Below, one piece after another: positions 7,574 through 15,333 of a stretch of 64,000 nt of DNA (position 1 is its first letter; every line of letters begins with the position of its first letter). Position numbers and translations under genes: made by a program. The notes under the pieces are model-generated. The model was not told the DNA's origin. It did no database searches and was given only the letters and a program-made list of their open reading frames with translations. The DNA lies in assembly GCF_002982315.1 (NCBI RefSeq), contig NZ_MWZD01000019.1:1-64000 (forward strand), in the 5' to 3' direction. Source of the stretch: Leucobacter massiliensis. Lineage in GTDB: Bacteria; Actinomycetota; Actinomycetes; Actinomycetales; Microbacteriaceae.

Positions 7574-8556
7574 CACCCCGCTTAGCTAGCGTCGACGACC
7601 TCCCCACGAGCGCAATCAGTCTTGCTGCTGCGTTTGAACATTATCCGTGGACGCGCCACGTGATTCCTGAAGAGAACTATGATCAGCGGCTACACGATCT
7701 ACAGTTGCTGTATCTCGAGTATGCGCACATGCATGGGATCGTCGCCGTAGTGGGCAACAGCGAGGGCGTGATCGCGCTCCTGCCGCCCGATGCTCCCGAA
7801 CCCGACCCAGGGATGATCGACGAGATCGTGCGCTTGCACGGCGACCGGATCGACAGACTCGACCACGCTGACTTACCTACTGATCCACCGACAGGAGCAT
7901 GGCGGCTCGAAACTCTTGGCGTGCATCCCAACTCCCAAGGCAGCGGGATCGCGTCTGCCCTGTTGTCGTTCGCGCTGACTGAAACGGCCAGGCGAGGCGG
8001 TGCATCAGTGGAGCTGGACACCTCTGACCCCCGCAACGTCCGCCTGTATGAGCGGCACGGATTTCAAACCATCACCCATACCGGCGCGGGCGGAGGACCT
8101 CCGGTGTGGAAGATGAGGGCGAACCTCCCTCATGCGCCAGGCAAGGGGCGTCCACCAGAAACAACGGCTGCCGAAGCTCTGAGTGCGTATCTGGCGGCTA
8201 CGAATACGCACGACTTTGACCAGATCGAGAAACTTCTCTCCTCTGATGCCGTTTATTTCTTCGGTGACGCAACCTGTATCGGTGTCACCCAGGTGCGCGA
8301 CTATTTCGAGCGGACCTGGGCGATGATCCCCGATGAGCACTATTGGGCCGAAGACATCGAATGGGTGGCTGACACCGAACAGGCAGCTGTGGCGACCTAC
8401 ACGTACCACTGGAAAGGCACCATAGGAGGCGAGATGCGCTCCGGTGCCGGGCGTGCCACGAACGTCTTCATGCGAACCGAGCACGGGTGGCGACTCACGC
8501 ACGAGCATCTCAGTTCCCTCCCACCCGGAGATCTACATCAGGAAACAGACGCATGA
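7570..8556 (+). CDS. GNAT acetyltransferase fused to SnoaL/NTF2-like domain
   Basis: A 328-residue fusion. Residues about 1-185 are a GNAT domain, with the acetyl-CoA loop at LETLGVHPNSQGSGIASALL and the C-terminal YERHGFQ strand. Residues about 200-320 are an NTF2-like cone domain (LSAYLAATNTHDFDQIEKLLSSDAVYFF, then RTEHGWRLTHEHLS) of the SnoaL/DUF4440 type. The substrate is unknown. It is coupled to the regulator upstream, and its TGA overlaps the ATG of the interrupted phosphatase gene, so the four genes form one operon. Confidence 0.82.
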   Translation: MTPRLASVDDLPTSAISLAAAFEHYPWTRHVIPEENYDQRLHDLQLLYLEYAHMHGIVAVVGNSEGVIALLPPDAPEPDPGMIDEIVRLHGDRIDRLDHADLPTDPPTGAWRLETLGVHPNSQGSGIASALLSFALTETARRGGASVELDTSDPRNVRLYERHGFQTITHTGAGGGPPVWKMRANLPHAPGKGRPPETTAAEALSAYLAATNTHDFDQIEKLLSSDAVYFFGDATCIGVTQVRDYFERTWAMIPDEHYWAEDIEWVADTEQAAVATYTYHWKGTIGGEMRSGAGRATNVFMRTEHGWRLTHEHLSSLPPGDLHQETDA

Positions 8557-8651
8557 GGACGCTGTATGTGGTCACCCACCCCGAAGCCACACACCACGTT
8601 GAAGCGCCCCGGGTCTGATGGAGGCTCTCAATCCAGTGAAGGATGAGAGTC

Positions 8652-8972
8652 ATGGCAGCACCACGGAAGTACAGCGAGGAGCTCAAGGAGCGCGCGACGC
8701 GGATGGCGCTGGACGCGCGCCAGAACCCCGCGACGAAGACCGGAGCGATCAAACGGATCGCCGACCAGCTCGATATCCATCCCGAGGCCTTGCGCACCTG
8801 GGTGAGGCAGGCCGAGATCGACGCCGGCGACGCGCCAGGCACCACGACCGCGGACACGCAGAAGATCGCCGACCTCGAACGAGAGGTCCGTGAGCTGCGG
8901 CGGGCGAACGAGATCTTGAAGACCGCGTCGGCTTTTTTCGCGGCCGCGGAGCTCGACCGCAAGCTGAGGTAA
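8652..8972 (+). CDS. IS3 transposase OrfA
   Basis: A DNA-binding protein of about 106 residues: an HTH (KERATRMALDARQNPATKTGAIKRIADQL, IHPEALRTWVRQAE) followed by a leucine-zipper-like segment ending ANEILKTASAFFAAAELDRK. I chose ATG 8652, although an upstream ATG at 8643 is possible. A GCTTTTTTC run at about 8931-8939 near the end is a plausible -1 slippery site that would fuse OrfA to OrfB. Confidence 0.9.
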   Translation: MAAPRKYSEELKERATRMALDARQNPATKTGAIKRIADQLDIHPEALRTWVRQAEIDAGDAPGTTTADTQKIADLEREVRELRRANEILKTASAFFAAAELDRKLR

Positions 8973-8977
8973 CCGGG

Positions 8978-9952
8978 GTGCCGGTCGCGGTGCTCGTCGA
9001 CTACATCGATGAGCACCGCGACCGGTTCGGGGTCGAGCCGATCTGCCATGTCCTGCGTGATGCGGGCCTGAAGATCGCCCCGAGCACCTACTACGCCGCC
9101 AAGACGCGCCCGCCCTCGGCCAGAGCGGTCAGAGACGAGCAACTGAAAGCGGACATCGCGGCTGTCCATGCCGACAATCTCGGCGTCTACGGGGCGCGGA
9201 AGGTCCACGCCGAGCTGAATCGAGAGGGCGTCTCGGTTGCCCGTTGCACCGTCGAGCGACTGATGCGCGAGCTCGAGCTGCAGGGGCTCCGGCGCGATAA
9301 GACGATCAAGACCACCTCGGGTGATACTGCGGAGACGGAGCGGCCAGCGGATCTCGTCGAACGAGCGTTCACCGCGACAGCACCGAATCAGCTCTGGGTC
9401 GCGGATCTGACCTACATCCGCACCCATGCCGGATGGGTCTACGCGGCGTTCGTGATCGACGTGTTCAGCAGGCTCGTCGTCGGCTGGCAGGTGTCCACGA
9501 GCCTACGCACGGAACTCGCGCTCGACGCGCTCGATATGGGGCTCTGGCAGCGCCGCAGAAACGGGCAGGACACGACCGGGCTCATCCACCACAGCGACCG
9601 AGGAGTCCAGTATCGCGCCATTCGCTACACCGAGCGCCTCGCCGAAGCCGATGCCGTTGCTTCCGTTGGAAGCAAAGGCGATTCGTATGACAACGCGATG
9701 GCCGAGGCGTTCAACTCGCTGTTCAAGGGCGAGTGCATCCGCAACCCAGCGATGCGTCCGAAGGGCGGCTGGGCATCCATCGGCGACGTCGAGATCGCCG
9801 TCGCCGAATACGTCGACTGGTTCAACCAGCGGCGTCTCCACGGCGAGATCGGGCACGTCCCGCCGGCCGAGTTCGAGCAGTCGCATTGGGCATCGCACGA
9901 CGCGGCCCGCTACGCTCACGAGCAGGTTCCGATCGGAGCCGGTTCCAGATAA
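8978..9952 (+). CDS. IS3 transposase OrfB, DDE integrase
   Basis: A 324-residue rve-type transposase, with an upstream HTH_21 region (YGARKVHAELNREG) and the catalytic core. The DDE triad is visible as D in WVADLTY, D in HHSDRG and E in MAEAFNSLFKGE. It starts at a GTG six bases after OrfA ends, but the frame is open upstream as expected for an OrfAB fusion made by -1 frameshifting. It looks intact and could be active. Confidence 0.93.
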   Translation: MPVAVLVDYIDEHRDRFGVEPICHVLRDAGLKIAPSTYYAAKTRPPSARAVRDEQLKADIAAVHADNLGVYGARKVHAELNREGVSVARCTVERLMRELELQGLRRDKTIKTTSGDTAETERPADLVERAFTATAPNQLWVADLTYIRTHAGWVYAAFVIDVFSRLVVGWQVSTSLRTELALDALDMGLWQRRRNGQDTTGLIHHSDRGVQYRAIRYTERLAEADAVASVGSKGDSYDNAMAEAFNSLFKGECIRNPAMRPKGGWASIGDVEIAVAEYVDWFNQRRLHGEIGHVPPAEFEQSHWASHDAARYAHEQVPIGAGSR

Positions 9953-10584
9953 CCGAGCCTCCACAAAACCCGGGGCGCTTCACGTCAACGGTTTAGTCGG
10001 AGGCTGGTACGACTCCGAGCTCACCGCCCAAGGGCTACAAGCGGCTGACCGGATCGGTGCCGCACTCGCAGCACGAATCCCACCCGGGGAAACTGTCGAG
10101 TTGTATTCATCAGACCTGCGGCGCACCGCGCAGACCGCCCAGGCCATCACCAACTATCTGGGCATCCCAGCGGTGGTCGATGCGCGGCTGCGGGAGAAAT
10201 CTTACGGAATCGCGGAAGGGAAACCGCAGTCATGGCTCAATGAACGCTTCCGCACGCCACCTCGTACCGGTGAACGGCTCCGCCACAATGAGGGAATTGC
10301 AGGAGCAGAAACCATGCACGGGTTCGCAACCCGCATCTACGAAGCCATGGACGAGATCCTCGACAAGCCGTGCGAACACCAGGTCATCTCCACTCACGGT
10401 GGAGCACTCACCTTTGTCGCAGCCGCGTTCTTGCGCCTGCCCATCGACGCTCTCCAACACATGCGGTTGCGCGCGGAGCCAGGAGGCATCACCGTGCTGC
10501 GAGAAGACGATTATTTCCACAACCGCACCCTCGTTGAACTGAACTCAGCGCTACTGCAGTAACCCTGAGAAAGAGGGCTTCCCG

Positions 10585-12351
10585 TCACCGTGATCCGCCC
10601 CGCAACGCCTGTTCGACGCTCTTGCGATCGGCGCGCAGTTGCTTCGAGTCCGAGCGCGACGGCCACGGGCGGAGGTTTGTGATGATCGGGCGGGCGGTGC
10701 GGAGCATTACGACACCGGTACCGAACGGGAGTGTCCGCAGCACGTCGGGTGGAAGGATCGGGACTCGACGGATCGAGCGCTGGCTGGAATGCGCACCGTA
10801 CGCGTCGGTGGTGATGGAGTCCGTGGTTTCGTCACGGTCACCGATGAGCGTGGCGAGGTCCTGGAGATCGCGACTGTTGGATGCTCCGCCGAGGATGATC
10901 TTCACGATCGAGGCATCCCAGATCGCGTTCGCTTGGTTCTCACCCCACTTCTCCCGCGCCTGCGCGAGTGACTGCAGCACCGGAAAGGGCGTGATGCCAG
11001 TGCCGCCACCTTCTGCCATCAACGTCGGCAGTGACGGCAGCGGGGCGAGATTCCCGATCTCATCCAAAGCCAGCAGCAACGGTGGGTCCATGCGTGCGCC
11101 CGGTGAGCGTGCGGCGATCTTCCTCGCGGTCTCGACGAGGTCTTCGATGAACGCCGCCACCAGCGCAGACGATGCGCCCGCCCCAGCACCCGTAGCAAGG
11201 AGATAGAGCGTCCCATTGCCGAGGAGGAACGTCTCGGGGTCGAACTCTTCACCCGGTGCAGGGCTGACGGCATCGAGAACGCGGGGGTCCGCGAGAGCGG
11301 AGAACGCGAGGGACACGCCCTGCCAGATGGAGTCACGGGTGCGAGGATCAGCCTGCACCATCGCATCCAAGCTGTCTGCCCACCCTTCCGCCGCCCCCGC
11401 ATGCGAGGAGAGGACCCGGACTGCGTCTGCTGCGAGGGTGGGGTTGAGCGCCCATTGATAGAGGGTCTTCGCATCGCGTCCGTCGAGGGCCGCCGCGTGG
11501 AGGAGGCCTTGGATTGCGGCGGTGGTTTTTCCTTCCCAGAAGCCCGCGTCTTGGACCCCGCCGAATCCGGTCGCGGTGGCGAGGCCTTTCGCGCGGATCA
11601 TCGCCGTCAGCGGGTCCTGACAACCCCGCACGGGCGACCACCGCATCCCTGCAGGCAGGCCAGGGGCGAGCTGTTGCGAGTCGAACACCGCCACTGGCCC
11701 TTTCCGTTCCCTGGCCTTCATCGTGGCGGTGAGGTTGTCAGGACGAGTGCTGGTCGTGATGACGGCTCCTGGTGCGTCGAGGATCGCGTTGATCACCACA
11801 TGCAGGCCCTTCCCGGAACGGGGCGGGCCGATCAGAAGAATCGAGTCCTCCACAGTCGCCCACACCTGCCCGCCCTTCGCCGTCCCGAGCAGATACCCGA
11901 CCTCCTCTGGCCTGGGCTTCTCGGTGAGCGACGGGCGCAGTGTGGCGGATTTCTTCACGAGGGCTTTCGCGGAAGCGACCTGTGCGACTTCACCCGCGGT
12001 TGCCGTCCCCGCGAGCCGGTGCGGATCCGTCTTCGACCGAGACCGGTAGATCGCCCGCGCGACGAAGAACCCCGCCGCACCGAGCAAGGCAAGGAACACG
12101 AGCACGATGAACCAGTAGAGGACAGGGTTGAGTCCCTTTGCACCGAGAGCGACACCGGGATCGGTGGGGTGCGCGAGAACCGCGAGCCCGCTGGTGAACC
12201 CACCAGCAGGTTCTGGCAGGCCGGTCAGGAACGCCGTGACCGAGCCAGCGATACGCAGGAGCCCGGTGAACGCGGCGGCAGCGACGAGCGCACCGAGTGC
12301 GAGGTTGACGAAGAGATCGTTGGCGGGTTTCGCTTGCACAGGTCCAGACAC
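10585..12351 (-). CDS. traG: TraG/VirD4-type conjugal coupling ATPase
   Basis: A 588-residue type IV coupling protein that would deliver the relaxase-DNA complex to the transfer channel. Two N-terminal membrane segments (about 13-45 and 75-100) precede the ATPase. Walker A is GPPRSGKG at 175-182, and Walker B is LLLALDEIG at about 425. A TraM-recognition-like C-terminal part follows (SLAQAREKWGENQANAIWD). It carries the shared leader (box plus hairpin) and has no close upstream partner, so it is likely transcribed from its own start. Confidence 0.92.
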   Translation of the reverse strand: MSGPVQAKPANDLFVNLALGALVAAAAFTGLLRIAGSVTAFLTGLPEPAGGFTSGLAVLAHPTDPGVALGAKGLNPVLYWFIVLVFLALLGAAGFFVARAIYRSRSKTDPHRLAGTATAGEVAQVASAKALVKKSATLRPSLTEKPRPEEVGYLLGTAKGGQVWATVEDSILLIGPPRSGKGLHVVINAILDAPGAVITTSTRPDNLTATMKARERKGPVAVFDSQQLAPGLPAGMRWSPVRGCQDPLTAMIRAKGLATATGFGGVQDAGFWEGKTTAAIQGLLHAAALDGRDAKTLYQWALNPTLAADAVRVLSSHAGAAEGWADSLDAMVQADPRTRDSIWQGVSLAFSALADPRVLDAVSPAPGEEFDPETFLLGNGTLYLLATGAGAGASSALVAAFIEDLVETARKIAARSPGARMDPPLLLALDEIGNLAPLPSLPTLMAEGGGTGITPFPVLQSLAQAREKWGENQANAIWDASIVKIILGGASNSRDLQDLATLIGDRDETTDSITTDAYGAHSSQRSIRRVPILPPDVLRTLPFGTGVVMLRTARPIITNLRPWPSRSDSKQLRADRKSVEQALRGGSR

Positions 12352-12364
12352 GACACAGCACCTT

Positions 12365-12409
12365 CCCGACCCCAGAGGTGGAAGAGGCGGGGTCGGGAGA
12401 ACAGGTACG
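12365..12409 (-). promoter_or_regulatory. Shared leader element upstream of traG
   Basis: On the minus strand, CGTACCT (12403-12409) is followed by a 9-bp stem, CCCGACCCC/GGGGTCGGG (12365-12397), ending 13 bases before the start codon. An IS5 element inserted 11 bases upstream of the box, leaving the leader intact. Confidence 0.65.
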
Positions 12410-12420
12410 GGCCAGAGTTA

Positions 12421-13347
12421 GGGCGTGCTGCTAAAGGTTGATTCGTGGTGTGCGGGTGACGCTTGGAGCGTGTCGCGTGCTGAGATCTCCGATGAGGCCT
12501 GGGCTGTGATCGGGCCGCTGTTTCCTGCCGTGAAAACGACGGGGCGTCCGCCGGTGGATCGCCGCGCTGTAGTTGACGCGACCGCGTGGCGATACCGGAC
12601 CGGCGCGCCATGGCGGGATGTCCCTGAGCGATTCGGGAACTGGAACACGATCTACAAGAACGTCAACCGGTGGTCCGCACAGGGCGTCTGGGCACGGGTG
12701 CTCGAGAAGACGCAGTCGCTCGCGCATCAACGAGGCGAACTGGACCGGGTCGCTTCGATCGACTCGACCATCGTGCGCGTGCACCAGCACGGCGCGACCC
12801 TGAAGCGCGACACAGGGGGCTCGGTCGAACTACAAGAAGTTCGGCGCCGAGCCTCCTGACCACGCGATCGGCCGCTCCCGCGGTGGGCTGACGAGCAAGA
12901 ACCACCTGGTCTGCGACGGGCGAGCCCGGGCGCTGGCGTTCGTGCTGACGCCCGGGCAGGCGGCGGACACGAGCATGCTGATCGACACGCTCTCCGAGAT
13001 CCGCGTCCCCGGACGCACCGGCAGACCGCGGTCGCGGCCGGAGCGAGTGCTCGCCGACAAGGGCTACCCGTCGAAAGCGAACCGGGCCTGGCTGCGCGAA
13101 CAAGGCATCGCAACGACGATCCCCGAACGCGACGACCAGATCGCCCACCGCCGCAAGCACCCCGGCCGCCCCATCGACTTCGGGCGGGAGCAGAAGGAGC
13201 GCTACAAGCGCCGCAACGTCGTCGAACGCTGCTTCAACAAGCTCAAGCAGTGGCGCGGCATCGCGATGCTCTCAGACAAGACTGCCCGCAACTACCACTC
13301 CGCCATCTGCCTCGCCGCGACACTCCAATGGGTTTAGCAACACCCCC
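12421..13347. mobile_element. IS5-family (IS427-like) insertion sequence, 927 bp
   Basis: The inverted ends are GGGCGTGCTGCTAAA on the left and the complement of GGGGGTGTTGCTAAA on the right. A TA dinucleotide is duplicated at 12419-12420 and 13348-13349. Two frames encode the transposase with a shift between them, as in IS427-group elements. It lies between the traG leader and the 3-prime end of the SUKH-like gene. Confidence 0.92.
12425..13337 (+). CDS. IS5-family transposase, two frames joined by frameshift
   Basis: Frame 1 (12425-12859) carries the DUF4096-type N-terminus (ISDEAWAVIGPLFP, WRYRTGAPWRDVPERFG) and the first catalytic D in SIDSTIVRVHQHG. Frame 2, open from before 12820 to 13337, carries NYKKFGAEPPDHAIGRSRGG, the second D in LADKGYPS and E in VVERCFNKLKQWRG. 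The change of frame coincides with a GGGGG run at about 12814, consistent with programmed frameshifting in IS427-type elements. The protein looks complete if shifted. Confidence 0.9.
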
Positions 13348-13880
13348 TAGTCGCCTGGCGTCGGGTCAGTGACGTCGGCGGCACCGAACAGCAAGCTGTC
13401 GAAGACCTGGTCGCGCCGGGCCGGCCGCGCGGTGGTGTACCTCAGCAGATCTTCGAAGTGAGAGAACACGACGACCGCTTCTTCGAACTCTGGCTCGGAA
13501 CCGTGGACGACTGCTCCGTCGTCTCGCACCGCCAGGTACTCGTATCCGTTGCGAACGGAAAGCAGGATAGGTGCGTGGCGCCTCCAGAAACGGGAGACCG
13601 CGACCGCCTCATCATCCGTCGTCGCAGCCTGGATGCTCAGCAGTTCACACTCGTTCCACGCGAACGCCCCCTCCGCCCCGGTCGAGTAGTCGTCGCGGGA
13701 CAAGAACCACACCGTCTCGTCTGAGCTCGACAGGAGTGAGAACGAGGACACCCAGCGGATCACCGTTTCGGGTGCCGCGCGCAGCGGGGAGGGAACGTCG
13801 TTCTCCATCGACGTCGGCGGCTCAAACGTCCACCCGGCTTCCTGCAAGCTTCCGGCGGCACTTCGGAAGAGTTCCGTCAT
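13347..13880 (-). CDS. SMI1/KNR4 (SUKH)-like protein, possible immunity protein
   Basis: A 177-residue acidic protein. The pattern of an N-terminal WTFEPP segment, a central WFLSRDDYSTG, then WRRHAPILLSVRNGYEYLAVRDDGAVVHG and FSHFEDLLRYTT is that of SUKH-superfamily proteins, many of which are immunity proteins of contact-dependent toxins. No partner toxin gene is seen nearby. The IS5 insertion fell in its stop codon: the TAG now used borrows one base from the IS end, where the original would have been TAA. It sits between two inverted IS5 copies. Confidence 0.6.
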   Translation of the reverse strand: MTELFRSAAGSLQEAGWTFEPPTSMENDVPSPLRAAPETVIRWVSSFSLLSSSDETVWFLSRDDYSTGAEGAFAWNECELLSIQAATTDDEAVAVSRFWRRHAPILLSVRNGYEYLAVRDDGAVVHGSEPEFEEAVVVFSHFEDLLRYTTARPARRDQVFDSLLFGAADVTDPTPGD

Positions 13881-13918
13881 GCTCCCAGCCTACCGATCCG
13901 CCTGGCATAGGCAGGCGG

Positions 13919-14257
13919 TCACCAGGTCGCGCCGGTATTGGCCCATTCCAGTGTCGACAACTTCGCCTCGATCTTCTCGAGCACCCGTGCCCAGACGCCC
14001 TGTGCGGACCACCGGTTGAAGTTCTTGTAGATCGTGTTCCAGTTCCCGAATCGCTCAGGGACATCCCGCCATGGCGCGCCGGTCCGGTATCGCCACGCGG
14101 TCGCGTCAACTACAGCGCGGCGATCCACCGGCGGACGCCCCGTCGACTTCACGGCAGGAAACAGCGGCCCGATCACAGCCCAGGCCTCATCGGAGATCTC
14201 AGCACGCGACACGCTCCAAGCGTCACCCGCACACCACGAATCAACCTTTAGCAACAC
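13919..14257 (-). pseudogene. Truncated second copy of the IS5 transposase
   Basis: This frame repeats the first 95 or so residues of the IS5 transposase with two substitutions (T to S, V to F). It then departs into unrelated sequence ending STLEWANTGATW, losing all catalytic residues except those upstream of the first D. The tail after 13972 is probably pre-existing DNA read in frame by chance. Confidence 0.88.
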
Positions 14258-14261
14258 GCCC
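13972..14261. repeat. 290-bp inverted partial copy of the IS5 element
   Basis: It matches bases 12421-12710 in inverted orientation with only a few differences, and includes the intact outer inverted repeat at 14261. The inner part and other end are missing. With the full IS it brackets the SUKH-like gene in a composite-transposon-like arrangement. Confidence 0.92.
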
Positions 14262-14809
14262 TAGTCGATGGTTTGGATCGACGTCGTGCCTGAGATTCGT
14301 CCGAGCAGGATGACCTCGCCGCTGCTGAGCGCGGGCTTCTCGCCTCGGTCGATCAAGGCGCGGGCGTTCCCGGTGTGATCGGCTGATGAGTGACGAACGA
14401 CGATCGCCACGGCGACATCCTCACCGGGGACAAACCCTTCTGCTTTGAACTCCAACAAGCTCGGAACCGACACTGGTGCTCCGGCTGTTTCGGGCGGAGC
14501 GAACGGAGATCGAGGCTGCGGAGCGGGTGGCGTGAGGATGTCTGCCCGAATACTGCCGTCGAGCTCCCGCACCTCCACCCTCGTCGGCGCACCAAACCGG
14601 GTGACGAGCTCGGTCACTGTTGCAGCGATCTCACTACGGGTGATCGGGGTGGCGGCAAGTTTGTCGCCGTTGACCGTCACGACCAAGCTCGTGTCAGAAA
14701 GCGCTTCGAGGAGGATCTGCGGCAACACAGCAGGAACGACCCGTGAAAGGCTTTCACTGGAGGACGGGGTGTCGGATTTGCGTGCGCGGAGACGTCGTCG
14801 AAGGTTCAT
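14261..14809 (-). CDS. Hypothetical conjugation-operon protein
   Basis: A 182-residue protein with an Arg-rich N-terminus (MNLRRRLRARKS), a helical middle (IAATVTELVTRFG) and a C-terminal beta-rich region (VPSLLEFKAEGFVPGEDVAVAIVV). No catalytic motif. Its ATG overlaps the stop of the preceding gene, so it is translated with the VirB4 operon. Its stop codon also lies at an IS junction (TA plus the terminal IS base), so the natural C-terminus may have been longer. Confidence 0.6.
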   Translation of the reverse strand: MNLRRRLRARKSDTPSSSESLSRVVPAVLPQILLEALSDTSLVVTVNGDKLAATPITRSEIAATVTELVTRFGAPTRVEVRELDGSIRADILTPPAPQPRSPFAPPETAGAPVSVPSLLEFKAEGFVPGEDVAVAIVVRHSSADHTGNARALIDRGEKPALSSGEVILLGRISGTTSIQTID

Positions 14810-15333
14810 GTCAGGAAGGTGCGGCCCGGCCCCGACCGGTTCAGGTCTCCGCGATCGACCGCTTCCATCGTGAGGGCCTCTGCGCGCTCGGCCAACTGGT
14901 ACGTGTTCTTCGCCCAGTTCTCGGTCACGCGCAGCAGTTGCTCGTAATCATCGGACGCGATCTCGCCCTCAGCGATGGTCATCCACGGATACGAACCATC
15001 CATACTCGGCACGTGAACTTCTGATTCCCACGACCAGGACGTCGGAACCCTTTCGTCGTCTCGCCAATCAGTACCCATGTACAGCTCGGTGACCGCGAAC
15101 CTCGACGCGTGTCCCTCGAGCGGGTAGAAGACGTAGTGGCCAGCCCCGAACGTCACCGGGTCTTCGAACGCGAGAAAGACGTGCTTGTCGTACCGGGTGC
15201 CGAGCTCATTCATCCCATCGTGCAGCGCCATCATGTTCCGGGACAACTGCTCCTCGGTGAGCCTGCCCGGTGCACCCGCGACTGCTGGGGAGCTTTGCTG
15301 CGACTCGAAGTCCTCGTTCTCATCCACGATCAC
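14806..15333 (-). CDS. Hypothetical conjugation-operon protein
   Basis: A 175-residue, very acidic, mostly helical protein: NMMALHDGMNELGTRYDKHVFLAF, then SWSWESEVHVPSMDGSYPW and YEQLLRVTENWAKNTYQLAERAEAL. No membrane segment or known motif. I chose the GTG at 15333 because it overlaps the TGA of the VirB4-like gene (GTGA); the longer frame upstream is the antisense of virB4 and unlikely. It is coupled on both sides, so it probably belongs to the transfer apparatus. Confidence 0.65.
   Translation of the reverse strand: MIVDENEDFESQQSSPAVAGAPGRLTEEQLSRNMMALHDGMNELGTRYDKHVFLAFEDPVTFGAGHYVFYPLEGHASRFAVTELYMGTDWRDDERVPTSWSWESEVHVPSMDGSYPWMTIAEGEIASDDYEQLLRVTENWAKNTYQLAERAEALTMEAVDRGDLNRSGPGRTFLT

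Larger units (their letters stand above)
8600..9982. mobile_element. IS3-family insertion sequence, 1383 bp
   Basis: The terminal inverted repeats start TGAAGCGCCCCGGG on the left and end with its complement on the right; imperfect matching continues for about 27 bases, including GGAGGCTC. A 3-bp direct repeat CGT flanks the element at 8597-8599 and 9983-9985. It contains the usual two overlapping IS3 frames. Confidence 0.93.
8553..10562 (+). pseudogene. Histidine phosphatase-family gene split by an IS3 element
   Basis: The 5-prime piece (8553-8599) and 3-prime piece (9983-10562) join in frame into a 207-residue phosphoglycerate-mutase-fold protein once the IS and one CGT duplication are removed. 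The N-terminus reads VVTHPEATHH, where THPE takes the place of the classical RHGE; the later STHGG supplies the second histidine. YSSDLRRTAQTAQ is also typical. The gene closes the 6735-10562 operon. It is presumably inactive, unless the IS provides a start for a fragment lacking the catalytic histidine. Confidence 0.9.
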
